A DNA stretch of 64,000 nucleotides, from NCBI GenBank assembly GCA_041916675.1, contig JAYRZB010000002.1, positions 62,001 through 126,000 on the forward strand. The letters are read 5' to 3'. Shown here piece by piece: positions 42,262 to 50,433 of the stretch; position 1 is the first letter of the stretch, and each line of letters opens with the position of its first letter. The position numbers were made by a program, and so were the translations under genes. Below the pieces are notes generated by a model that did no database searches, was not told where the DNA came from, and saw only the letters and a list, made by a program, of their open reading frames with translations. This DNA comes from JAYRZB01 sp041916675 (GTDB lineage: Bacteria > Pseudomonadota > Alphaproteobacteria > Rhizobiales > Devosiaceae).

Positions 42262-43122
42262 ATGACATTGCAAACCGAACCAACACTTCTGGCTGCGACG
42301 GCTCCTGCCGATCAGGACCGGGGGTCTTATGTCGACTGGCCGGCGATCCTGGCCGGTGTCGTTCTGGCCTCGGCGATTTCGCTGGTGCTTCTGACCTTCG
42401 GCACGGCCATTGGCCTGTCGTTCGTCAACTTCCACAGTCCCTCGGGCAAGGTCTCGGTCTGGGTGGCCATCGCGGCTGCAACCTGGCTGCTCTGGGTGCA
42501 GGTGTCGGCCTTCATGGCCGGTGGCTACCTGACCGGCCGCCTGCGTCGGCGCTTCCACGACGCCAGCGAGCATGAAGTCGATGTGCGCGATGGCGCCCAT
42601 GGCATTCTGGTCTGGGCCGGTGGCCTGGTGATCGGCGCCATCATTGCGCTCGGTGGCGTGGGTGCGGCCGCCAATGCGGTCGGACAGGCCGTGGGCGGAG
42701 CAGCTCCCGCTGTTGCTGCGCTGGCGGACGAGGCGGATGCCTATCTCACCGATAGTCTCCTCCGCTCCGACACCCGTGCGGCCAGCGATGCGGCCCGTCT
42801 TGAAGCCGGGCGCATCCTGACCAATGCCGAAACCGTGCCGGATGGCGACAAGTCCTATCTGACCACCTTAGTGGCGCGCGAAACCGGGCTGGCTCCGGCC
42901 GATGCGGCAGCGCGTGTCGATGCCGTGCTGGCTGAAGCCGATCGCCTCAAGGCCGAAGCGGCCGCTGCCGCCGAGACAGCGCGCAAGACCTCGGTGCTGG
43001 CAGCATTCCTGACCGCTGCGGCCCTGCTGGTCAGTGCTGCCGGGGCTTACTGGGCCGCCTCGATGGGTGGCCGCCACCGCGACGAAGGCACCACCTTCGT
43101 GACCTTCTTCCGCCGCTACTGA
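42262..43122 (+). CDS. Four-helix membrane protein of unknown function
   Basis: 286 residues. After a 25-residue polar start come three membrane helices: W-P-A-I-L-A-G-V-V-L-A-S-A-I (about 27-50), V-W-V-A-I-A-A-A-T-W-L-L-W (about 65-90) and I-L-V-W-A-G-G-L-V-I-G-A-I (about 115-145). A Glu/Ala/Asp-rich soluble segment of about 90 residues, likely helical, leads to a last helix near 245-268. The W-x-A-I-x-A-G-V-V-L-A start recalls proteins annotated PhnA-like in rhizobia, a name without functional basis here. GAGGAG lies before the ATG. Flanked by two micro-proteins in the same direction. Confidence 0.7.
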   Translation: MTLQTEPTLLAATAPADQDRGSYVDWPAILAGVVLASAISLVLLTFGTAIGLSFVNFHSPSGKVSVWVAIAAATWLLWVQVSAFMAGGYLTGRLRRRFHDASEHEVDVRDGAHGILVWAGGLVIGAIIALGGVGAAANAVGQAVGGAAPAVAALADEADAYLTDSLLRSDTRAASDAARLEAGRILTNAETVPDGDKSYLTTLVARETGLAPADAAARVDAVLAEADRLKAEAAAAAETARKTSVLAAFLTAAALLVSAAGAYWAASMGGRHRDEGTTFVTFFRRY

Positions 43123-43146
43123 CGTGAACCAGACAAGGAGATCACC

Positions 43147-43224
43147 ATGCTGAGAGGTCTAGGACTTTGGCTCCTGGGTGTGCCGATCTGGCTCATCATC
43201 ATCATCGTCCTGTTCATCCGCTAG
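43147..43224 (+). CDS. 25-residue membrane micro-protein
   Basis: The frame begins M-L-R-G-L-G-L-W-L-L-G-V-P-I-W-L and ends in F-I-R before TAG, a single membrane helix. AAGGAGATCACC lies directly before the ATG, an excellent ribosome site, which supports real translation. A strong terminator follows 17 bp after the stop. It may be a small subunit or stabiliser of the preceding membrane protein (inference from position). Confidence 0.68.
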   Translation: MLRGLGLWLLGVPIWLIIIIVLFIR

Positions 43225-43241
43225 GATCGGGATAAAGCGAC

Positions 43242-43266
43242 GGCCGGGCCCAGTGCCCGGCCTTTT
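43242..43266 (+). terminator. Rho-independent terminator after the micro-protein cluster
   Basis: GGCCGGGC (43242-43249) and GCCCGGCC (43255-43262) pair around CCAGT and are followed by TTTTC. The T run overlaps the end of the convergent acetyltransferase gene. Confidence 0.85.
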
Positions 43267-43739
43267 CATGTCAGCATGCCCTTGTAGATGCCGGGCCGTG
43301 ACCCGGGGATTTCGATGGCTTCGAGCCGTTTCTGATAAAAGCCGATCGGTCCGGCCCCGCCGCCCCCGATGATGGCATAGCCATAACCGGCCTCGCCCAT
43401 GGCGCGCAGCGTTGCCATCAGCAGCGCTTCCCCGATGCCGCCGCCCCGCGCTGTTTCTGCGACCCCGGTGGGGCCGAAAAAGCCGCGCAGGGTGGCATCG
43501 TAGCAGGCAAAGCCGAGCACGGTGTTGCCGCGCACGGCCACCAGCATGGTGGCGGGCAGGTGCCCCAGCGCCACCGCGCATTCCCCGGCCCAGCCGGGCG
43601 AGAAAGTCTCCTCAACCCATTTGAGCAGCACCGGGCGTTCCGGCGCCATGGCCCGGCGAATGGTGACGCCAGCGGCGCGCACCTGCGCCTCACTTTGTGC
43701 AACCGGCAGGTCGTAGAGGCGGACGAGGAGGTCAGTCAT
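43266..43739 (-). CDS. GNAT family N-acetyltransferase
   Basis: 157 residues. The acetyl-CoA motif V-A-E-T-A-R-G-G-G-I-G-E-A-L-L is in motif A near residue 100, followed by G-Y-A-I-I-G and F-Y-Q-K-R, the usual GNAT C-terminal part. The substrate is unknown; linkage to a hexosaminidase gene suggests an amino sugar or a cell-wall fragment. The ATG at 43739 overlaps the stop of the hexosaminidase gene by eight bases, so the two are translationally coupled. A longer frame reaching 43760 is not used for this reason. Confidence 0.82.
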   Translation of the reverse strand: MTDLLVRLYDLPVAQSEAQVRAAGVTIRRAMAPERPVLLKWVEETFSPGWAGECAVALGHLPATMLVAVRGNTVLGFACYDATLRGFFGPTGVAETARGGGIGEALLMATLRAMGEAGYGYAIIGGGGAGPIGFYQKRLEAIEIPGSRPGIYKGMLT

Positions 43740-45684
43740 AGCCGGTTTCCCGCGAGCCATAGAGCGATGGCATCAGGCTGGCGGCAGCGGCAAAGCGCGG
43801 CCAGCTCTTGTTGGCCGATGCCGTCCAGCCGGCTTCGGCAATCGCCGATAGCCGTGGAAATACCAGCCGGTCAAACACGGCATGGTCGGTCATCGGCTCG
43901 CTCCAGATGCAGGCCTGAACCCCTTTGAGATGGGCTTTTTCGGCGGCGCTCCAGCCGGCATCCGGGACAAAGCCGTAAGTGTTTTCCGGCGTGGAATGCC
44001 CCGCCCAACCGGCGCCGGGTTCATCGAAATCGGCGCTGTAGGCCATGTCGAGGTAATAGGCCTGTCCGGGGCTGACCACCACATCATAGCCTGCGGCCGC
44101 CAGTTTCTGGTTCGATTCCACCGCCCGCCAGCCCACCAGATAGCTTTGCGATTTGTCGATGCCCCCGCCATGGGCCGCTTCTTCCCAGGCGCCGGTGATC
44201 TTGCCGCGGGCGCTGAGGAAGGCCTGCAGCTTTTGCAGGAAATAGGCCTGCAGCTCATGCGGGCCGCTGCCGCCCAGCTGAGCCAGCAGCGCCTGTGCCT
44301 TGGGCGAGGACATCCAGGCCTCTTCGGGCACCTCGTCGGCACCAAGGTGGAAATAGCGCGACGGGAACAGGTCGCACAATTCGCCAAGGATGGTTTCCAG
44401 CACTGGATAGACTGCCTCGACGGCGGGGTTGATGCAATTGTTCGGATAAGACTGCACCGAATGATAAAGCCCGTTCTCGCCCGGGTCCTTGAGCTGGGGC
44501 AGGGCGGCGAGCAGGGCATAGGAATGACCGGGCACGTCGATTTCGGGGAAGACTTCGATGCCCCATTGCGCTCCGCGCGCCACCAGCGCCCGCACGGTGG
44601 CCTTGTCATAATAACCCCCGCTCGGATGGATGCTGGAGCCAAAGAGCGGCGGAATGGCCAGCCCATAACCGCGGAAGGCGCCCCTGGCGGTCAGTTCGGG
44701 ATAGGCCTCGATTTCGACGCGCCAGGCTTCGTCTTCGCTGAGGTGCCAGTGGAAGCGGTTGAGCTTGCTCCAGGCCATGATGGCGAGAAACTGCTCGACC
44801 TCGGCACTGGCATAGAACTGGCGGGCGACATCGAGATGCGCGCCCCGCCATTCGAAAGCCGGGGCATCGGTGATGGTGCCGCCATCGGGGAAACTGTAGC
44901 TTTGCGGATGCCGCCGGGCCCCTCGCGCCATCTGCGCCAGCGTGATCAGGCCATAGAGCAACCCGGTCTGGCTCGAAGCCGACACGGTAGCGGCATGGGC
45001 CGAAAACGCGATGGCATAGGCTTCCGCACCGTGTCCGGGGTCTTCGACCAGCGTCACGGGATAGCCGCCCTCATGGGCGGGCCGCACCAGACCCTCGCCG
45101 GGAAACAGCATTGTGGTGAGCTCGCCAAAGGCGTTGGCGGCGGCCTTGGCAGCCGCCGTCCGTGCCGAAAGGGCAAAGCCATCGGGCGCCGAGCGGCGGC
45201 CGGTGGCGGCCATGCCATTGGGCCAGGGGGTGATGGCAAAGGGCAGAGGTGCCGGTACCGGCACCTCTGCCACCGGCACGCCCTTGCGCAGCGGCCGGTC
45301 ATTGGCGCGCGAGCGGGTGGAGGTTACCCCCACGATCGACAGCGAACGGTCGGCATGAATGACCGCCGCAGTCACCACCCCGTCGGTCCAGTGGCGGAGG
45401 GGGAATTCCTTAAGTTCGGGCACGCTGATGGTCCAGCTCGCGCCCGGGGCCAGGGCAAAGCCTTTGGGCGGGGCAATTTCGCACCAGCTGGCGAGCTGAT
45501 CGACAATGGTGCCGCCCACAATGCTGGCTCCACGGCCAATTCCGGCCGGGCCGGAGAACCCGAGCGTAAAGTTCGAGACCGTTTCGGTGCCGATATTGGT
45601 CAGGGTGATGTCATAGGCGCCAAAGCCGCCGTTCTGACCGGGGGTGTAAAGCGAGGTAAGGGTGAAGGTGATCGTTGAGGGCAT
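43732..45684 (-). CDS. GH20 beta-N-acetylhexosaminidase
   Basis: 650 residues. Removes terminal N-acetylhexosamine residues, e.g. from chitin or peptidoglycan fragments. The first 170 residues form beta-rich N-terminal domains; the GH20 barrel begins near residue 270 with the D-V-A-R-Q-F motif, and the catalytic Asp-Glu pair is seen in F-H-L-G-A-D-E-V-P-E-E-A-W. Later W-E-E-A and C-I-W-S-E-P complete the active site. There is no signal peptide, so it is probably cytosolic, acting on imported oligosaccharides. Start at 45684, ten bases after the preceding stop. Confidence 0.9.
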   Translation of the reverse strand: MPSTITFTLTSLYTPGQNGGFGAYDITLTNIGTETVSNFTLGFSGPAGIGRGASIVGGTIVDQLASWCEIAPPKGFALAPGASWTISVPELKEFPLRHWTDGVVTAAVIHADRSLSIVGVTSTRSRANDRPLRKGVPVAEVPVPAPLPFAITPWPNGMAATGRRSAPDGFALSARTAAAKAAANAFGELTTMLFPGEGLVRPAHEGGYPVTLVEDPGHGAEAYAIAFSAHAATVSASSQTGLLYGLITLAQMARGARRHPQSYSFPDGGTITDAPAFEWRGAHLDVARQFYASAEVEQFLAIMAWSKLNRFHWHLSEDEAWRVEIEAYPELTARGAFRGYGLAIPPLFGSSIHPSGGYYDKATVRALVARGAQWGIEVFPEIDVPGHSYALLAALPQLKDPGENGLYHSVQSYPNNCINPAVEAVYPVLETILGELCDLFPSRYFHLGADEVPEEAWMSSPKAQALLAQLGGSGPHELQAYFLQKLQAFLSARGKITGAWEEAAHGGGIDKSQSYLVGWRAVESNQKLAAAGYDVVVSPGQAYYLDMAYSADFDEPGAGWAGHSTPENTYGFVPDAGWSAAEKAHLKGVQACIWSEPMTDHAVFDRLVFPRLSAIAEAGWTASANKSWPRFAAAASLMPSLYGSRETGYD

Positions 45685-45694
45685 GGGGCTGCTT

Positions 45695-46747
45695 TCAATC
45701 CACCCGGCCGCGGGCGGCGACCGGCAGGGTTTCGATGAAGGTGTCCTGCGCAATCAGATGCACCTGATCGAAGAGGTTCGAGACCACGCAGGCATGGTTG
45801 GGAATGATGCGCAGCCGGTCGCCAACGCGCGGGGTGTCCGAGGGGCGGGCCAGTTCGATCACCCCATGCTCTTCGGAAAGCGATTTGATGATCACCCCGT
45901 CGCTGCCCATGACCAGGCCATGGCCGGTCTGGCCCAGAAGATCGGAGGTCAAGGCCTTCGAGCCGGCATCGATGACGATGCGGGTGGCGGTGGGGCGGCT
46001 GACAACCGTGGTCAGGACGGTGAGCGCACAATCCTGCCAACGGCCGGCCCCGACCCCGACCTGATAGCGGTCGAGGTAAATGTAGGTGCCCGGCCGGTAT
46101 TCGGTGGCGAGCGTTGTGCCTTGCTGCCACATGTCGGGCGTGCCGCCGGTGGTGATGACCGCAGGACTGAGCCCGGCCTGGTCGAGCAGGGCTTTGGCGC
46201 GGGCAAAGAAACCTTCGGCATCGGCATGGCCGCCAACGGCGGGATAGGTCATCAGCCCGCCAAAGCGCAGCCCGGGGCTGATCGCAATATGCCGGGCCAG
46301 CGCCAGCGCCTGTTCCGGGCTCTGCACCCCGCAGCGGCCCATGCCGGTGTCGCATTCCACCAGTACCGTCAGCGGCCTTTCCGACCCGGCAAATGCTGCG
46401 GCATAACCGGCAACCGTATCGGGGCTGTCGGCGGTGACCTTGAGGGCAACGCGCCCGTTCAGGGCCTTAAGGCGGGCAAGCTTGTGCGGGCCCACGATAT
46501 TGTAGGGCAGGAAAATGTCGGTAAGCCCGGCATCGGCCATGACTTCGGCCTCGCCGAGCTTTTGCACCGTGATCCCCACCGCCCCCAGCCCGACCGCCCG
46601 CTGCGCAAAGCGCGGCAGCTTATGGGTCTTGATATGCGGGCGCAGGGCCAGGCCGCGCGCATCGGCATGGGCCTGGGCGCGCGCCAGATTGGCCTCGACC
46701 CGGTCGACATCGATCAGCACGCAGGGCGTTTCGAGTTCAGGAAACAT
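45695..46747 (-). CDS. D-threonine aldolase/D-serine dehydratase-like PLP enzyme
   Basis: 350 residues. Fold-type III (alanine-racemase-like) barrel: the PLP Lys is in R-P-H-I-K-T-H-K near residue 41 and the protein ends with the metal-binding P-N-H-A-C of the DSD1/D-threonine aldolase family. The N-terminal E-L-E-T-P-C-V-L-I-D is typical. Activity on a D-amino acid or D-hydroxyamino acid is likely, but the exact substrate cannot be told. Adjacent to a hexosaminidase and an acetyltransferase, it may take part in recycling cell-wall D-amino acids (inference). Start at 46747, not the longer frame to 46792. Confidence 0.82.
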   Translation of the reverse strand: MFPELETPCVLIDVDRVEANLARAQAHADARGLALRPHIKTHKLPRFAQRAVGLGAVGITVQKLGEAEVMADAGLTDIFLPYNIVGPHKLARLKALNGRVALKVTADSPDTVAGYAAAFAGSERPLTVLVECDTGMGRCGVQSPEQALALARHIAISPGLRFGGLMTYPAVGGHADAEGFFARAKALLDQAGLSPAVITTGGTPDMWQQGTTLATEYRPGTYIYLDRYQVGVGAGRWQDCALTVLTTVVSRPTATRIVIDAGSKALTSDLLGQTGHGLVMGSDGVIIKSLSEEHGVIELARPSDTPRVGDRLRIIPNHACVVSNLFDQVHLIAQDTFIETLPVAARGRVD

Positions 46748-46785
46748 CGGGTCTTTCGCCTTGGCTGGAGGGGGTGGGGATATGT

Positions 46786-48030
46786 TCACCAATCGCGTCG
46801 GGCCTTCAAGGCTTCAAATTCGGCGCGGATTTGTTTGGTGGCCGCCCAGAGCACGGCAATCAGCTGATCGGGCCTAAGCCATTGGCGGCTATCGGGATTT
46901 CCGACATCTTCGATGCCCCAGACGCCGAAATCGAGCCCCTGGGCGTCGAGCGCGCGCTTGACGTCCTGGGCGATAAAACCGGCATGCGCACGCTGGCCGG
47001 GGCGAGAAACATAGGCACTCGAAACAGATATTGGTGTTTGAGAACAATGGCTTGCGCCAGAAATTTTCTGGATTTCGCCACTATCGGCAATATGTGAAAA
47101 TTGCCCGTCAGAGTTTGAAAATTGGCCATCAGAATCTGAAAATTCGCGGCAGAGCTCGATCAGCTCCCGGCCGCCCTCGTGCCAGCGGAACAGCACCGGA
47201 TCGATGGCATCGAGCAGGGCCAGCGCCTCGCTGCCGAGCGGACGCTCGACCTGCTTGTCGCGGCTGTCGGAGGTCTGGATGGTGCCGTTGGCGGCCCATA
47301 CCGAGGCCCAGCGCAGGCCCGATGCCCCGAGGGTATGGGCATTGTCGGTGGCCGGCGCCACATTGCCGGCCACCGCCAGGCGGTGGGCCGGGGTGGCGGT
47401 GCCGAGCCCGACCTGTCCGCTGCCGGTGATCACCAGCGCTTCGGCCCAGGCGCTGCCATCGGGCGAGGTCTTGACGTGAAATTTGTCATCGCCGGTCAGT
47501 CCGAACTCGGCCCGGCCCGACCAGTTGGTCTGGAACAGGATCGAACCGGTATCGGTGCTGGCAGACTTGTTGAGCTTGAGCTGGTGCCCGGAACCGGCAT
47601 GGGTGAAGAGCGTTGCCGCAGCGGCGACCGCCAGCCGGTTGGTGGCATCGGCGGTGGTATTGACCCCGACCATGGGCGCTGGATTGATCTCGGGGCTGAG
47701 CGGAACCCAAAGGCCGCCGGCGAATACCAGCTCGCGCGCTTCGGCGAGGACATAGCAGCGCCAGCCGGGCAGCGGAGCGATGAAGGCCCAGGCGCCCTCG
47801 GCAAAAAGCGCAATCCGGCCCGCCTGCCCGGCCCAGGCCCCGGTGGGGCTGGCGGCAACGATGTGGCGGTCGCCCTCGGCCGGTGTGGAGGGCGGACTGG
47901 TGCGCGTGCGGTCGGCGGCGGTTAGTTGCACGATGGCATCGAGGCGGATGAGGGCCTCGTTGTGGGTGATATGCTTTTGCGCCTGGCCCGGCGCGATATA
48001 GGGCAGGTTGAGAATGGGCGTAGCCGTCAT
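46786..48030 (-). CDS. DUF2793/peptidase S74 tail-fibre-like protein
   Basis: 414 residues. Residues 1-110 match DUF2793, seen in phage and gene-transfer-agent tail proteins (I-A-P-G-Q-A-Q-K-H-I-T-H-N-E-A-L). A beta-rich middle with G-L-G-T-A-T-P-A-H-R-L-A-V-A-G-N-V is typical of fibre stalks. Near residue 255 the S74 intramolecular chaperone begins with T-S-D-S-R-D-K (the self-cleavage Ser region) and continues to A-H-A-G-F-I-A-Q-D-V. That domain is interrupted by an AT-rich segment (about 47010-47155) encoding a short repeated peptide, S-D-G-Q-F-S. No other phage gene is nearby, so it is an orphan. Its stop is 38 bp before the next minus-strand start. Confidence 0.78.
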   Translation of the reverse strand: MTATPILNLPYIAPGQAQKHITHNEALIRLDAIVQLTAADRTRTSPPSTPAEGDRHIVAASPTGAWAGQAGRIALFAEGAWAFIAPLPGWRCYVLAEARELVFAGGLWVPLSPEINPAPMVGVNTTADATNRLAVAAAATLFTHAGSGHQLKLNKSASTDTGSILFQTNWSGRAEFGLTGDDKFHVKTSPDGSAWAEALVITGSGQVGLGTATPAHRLAVAGNVAPATDNAHTLGASGLRWASVWAANGTIQTSDSRDKQVERPLGSEALALLDAIDPVLFRWHEGGRELIELCREFSDSDGQFSNSDGQFSHIADSGEIQKISGASHCSQTPISVSSAYVSRPGQRAHAGFIAQDVKRALDAQGLDFGVWGIEDVGNPDSRQWLRPDQLIAVLWAATKQIRAEFEALKARRDW

Positions 48031-48232
48031 GATGATCCCCTGGGGTTGAAAGGCGCGCCATTATTCGGGCCGGCGCCGGGGGACGGGGACAACCTAGGCA
48101 ACACAACCCTCGCAAATGCTACACAATCGCGTGCAAAGCCTTGCCAGTGCTGAAAAACACTTGAGCCGCCGCAGGCGAGCGGGCAGAGTCCGAACCACTG
48201 CATGTGCCGCCTCGGCCAAGACCGGAGACCCG

Positions 48233-49336
48233 ATGGGCGCCTATATCCTGCGTCGCCTGCTGCTGATCATTCCGACCGTGTTCGGGATCATGGCGCTCTC
48301 GTTTCTCGTGGTGCAGTTCGCGCCCGGCGGGCCGGTCGATCGGCTGATCGCCCAGATGAATAATCCCGAGATCACCGGCAGCCAGCGCATCACCGGGGGT
48401 GGCGGGGATGGGGCGCAGGCCCCCGAAGCCACCGCCCCCGAAGATACCACCAGTCCCTATCGCGGCGCGCGGGGCCTGAGCCCGGAATTCATCGCCATCC
48501 TCGAAAAGCAGTTCGGCTTCGACAAGCCTCCGCTCGAGCGCTTCGGGATGATGCTCTGGAACTATCTGCGCTTCGATTTCGGCGAGAGCTATTATCGCGA
48601 TATTTCAGTGATCGACCTGGTGCTCGAAAAGATGCCGGTCTCGATCTCGCTCGGGCTGTGGATGACGCTTTTAAGCTATGGCATCTCGATCCCGCTCGGC
48701 ATTGCCAAGGCGGTGCGCGACGGGTCGCGGTTCGATGTGTGGACCTCCGGCGTGATCATTGTGGGCTATGCCCTGCCCGGGTTCCTGTTTGCGATCCTGT
48801 TGATCGTTTTGTTTGCCGGCGGCAGTTTCTGGAGCCTGTTCCCGCTGCGCGGGCTGACGTCGGACAATTTTGCCAGCCTGTCCTTTCCCCAGCAGGTGCT
48901 CGACTATGCCTGGCACATGGCCCTGCCACTGACCGCCATGGCGCTGGGCGGCTTTGCCACCACCACGCTTTTGACCAAGAACTCGTTCCTAGACGAGATC
49001 GGCAAGCAATATGTGATCACCGCCCGCGCCAAGGGGCTGAGCGAGCGGCAGGTGCTCTATGGTCACGTGTTCCGCAATGCCATGCTGTTGATCGTGGCCG
49101 GATTTCCCGGCGCTTTCATCGGCGCCTTCTTTGGCGGCTCGCTGCTGATCGAAACCATCTTTTCGCTCGATGGGCTGGGGCTCCTGGGCTTTGATTCGAT
49201 CATCAACCGCGACTATCCGGTGGTGTTTGCCACCCTTTATATCTTCTCCCTGCTTGGGCTTTTGATCGGGCTGATCTCGGACCTGACCTACACCTGGATC
49301 GATCCGCGCATCGATTTCGAGAGCCGGGACGTCTGA
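48233..49336 (+). CDS. yejB: YejB-type peptide ABC permease
   Basis: 367 residues. Inner-membrane permease of the YejABEF class, which imports peptides including microcin C in E. coli. The N terminus Y-I-L-R-R-L-L-L-I-I-P-T-V-F-G is typical; a Gly/Pro-rich insert near residues 55-85 is characteristic of YejB, as is the long periplasmic loop before L-S-P-E-F-I. The EAA loop is seen at Y-V-I-T-A-R-A-K-G-L-S-E-R-Q-V-L. GGAGACC precedes the ATG at 48233; the frame is open further upstream without family similarity. The stop overlaps the next start by one base. Confidence 0.92.
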   Translation: MGAYILRRLLLIIPTVFGIMALSFLVVQFAPGGPVDRLIAQMNNPEITGSQRITGGGGDGAQAPEATAPEDTTSPYRGARGLSPEFIAILEKQFGFDKPPLERFGMMLWNYLRFDFGESYYRDISVIDLVLEKMPVSISLGLWMTLLSYGISIPLGIAKAVRDGSRFDVWTSGVIIVGYALPGFLFAILLIVLFAGGSFWSLFPLRGLTSDNFASLSFPQQVLDYAWHMALPLTAMALGGFATTTLLTKNSFLDEIGKQYVITARAKGLSERQVLYGHVFRNAMLLIVAGFPGAFIGAFFGGSLLIETIFSLDGLGLLGFDSIINRDYPVVFATLYIFSLLGLLIGLISDLTYTWIDPRIDFESRDV

Positions 49337-50433
49337 TGGCGCCGTTCTCCCCGATCAATGCTAGGCGGCTCGCCAACTTTCGTGCCAACCGGCGCGGGCT
49401 GATCTCGTTCTGGCTGTTCGCCGTGCTGCTGGTTGTGACGCTGGGTTCGGAATTGATCGCCAATGATCGGCCGCTGCTGGCCGTCTACAAGGGCGAGGTG
49501 CTGGTGCCGGTGCTGACCGATTATCCGGAGAGCAAGTTCGGCGGCTTTCTGGCGGTGACCAATTATCGCGATGCCTTCATTGCCGACGAGATCAATGCCC
49601 ATGGCTTTATGATCTGGCCCCCGATCCGCTTTTCCTATCGCACCGTCGATGACCGCCTGCCCGCCCCGGCCCCGACCCCGCCAAGCTGGCTGCAGACCAA
49701 TGCTGAGCGCTGCGCGGCCTATCCGGCCGGCGAGGCCGATATCGAATGCCACTGGGGCAATGCCCATTGGCTGGGGACCGACGACCAGGGGCGGGATGTG
49801 CTGGCGCGGCTGTTCTATGGCTTTCGCATCTCGGTGCTGTTCGGGCTGATCCTGACGCTGGCCTCCTCTGTGGTCGGGGTGCTGGCCGGGGCGGTGCAGG
49901 GCTATTTCGGCGGACTGACCGACCTGATCTTCCAGCGGCTGATCGAAATCTGGACCTCGATCCCGGCGCTCTACCTGCTGCTGATCATTTCGAGCGTGAT
50001 CGTGCCCAGTTTCTGGGTGCTGCTCGCCATTCTGCTGCTGGTGAGCTGGACGGCGCTGGTGGGGGTGGTGCGGGCCGAATTCCTGCGCGGGCGCAACCTT
50101 GAATATGTCAATGCCGCCCGCGCGCTCGGGGTCTCGAACCGCGCCATCATGTTCCGGCATTTATTGCCCAATGCCATGGTGGCGACGCTGACCTTCATGC
50201 CGTTTATCCTTGGCAGCTCGATCACGGTTCTGACCTCGCTCGATTTCCTCGGCTTCGGCCTGCCGCCCGGTTCGCCATCCCTGGGTGAACTGTTGGCACA
50301 GGGCAAGAACAACCTGCAGGCGCCCTGGCTGGGACTGTCGGGCTTTGTCACCATTGCGCTGATGCTGAGCCTTTTGATCTTCATCGGCGAGGCGGTGCGC
50401 GATGCCTTCGATCCGCGAAAGACATTCGCATGA
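49336..50433 (+). CDS. yejE: YejE-type peptide ABC permease
   Basis: 365 residues. Partner permease of YejB. The N-terminal R-L-A-N-F-R-A-N-R-R-G-L-I-S-F-W is diagnostic. A periplasmic segment of about 100 residues between the first two helices contains H-W-L-G-T-D-D-Q-G-R-D-V-L-A-R, shared with OppC-type proteins. The EAA loop reads Y-V-N-A-A-R-A-L-G-V-S-N-R-A-I. TGATG links its start to yejB, and ATGA links its stop to yejF. Confidence 0.92.
   Translation: MAPFSPINARRLANFRANRRGLISFWLFAVLLVVTLGSELIANDRPLLAVYKGEVLVPVLTDYPESKFGGFLAVTNYRDAFIADEINAHGFMIWPPIRFSYRTVDDRLPAPAPTPPSWLQTNAERCAAYPAGEADIECHWGNAHWLGTDDQGRDVLARLFYGFRISVLFGLILTLASSVVGVLAGAVQGYFGGLTDLIFQRLIEIWTSIPALYLLLIISSVIVPSFWVLLAILLLVSWTALVGVVRAEFLRGRNLEYVNAARALGVSNRAIMFRHLLPNAMVATLTFMPFILGSSITVLTSLDFLGFGLPPGSPSLGELLAQGKNNLQAPWLGLSGFVTIALMLSLLIFIGEAVRDAFDPRKTFA

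Noticed and set aside
46786..48030. Prophage or gene-transfer-agent cluster
   Set aside because: No capsid, portal, terminase, integrase or lysis gene is found around the tail-fibre-like gene.
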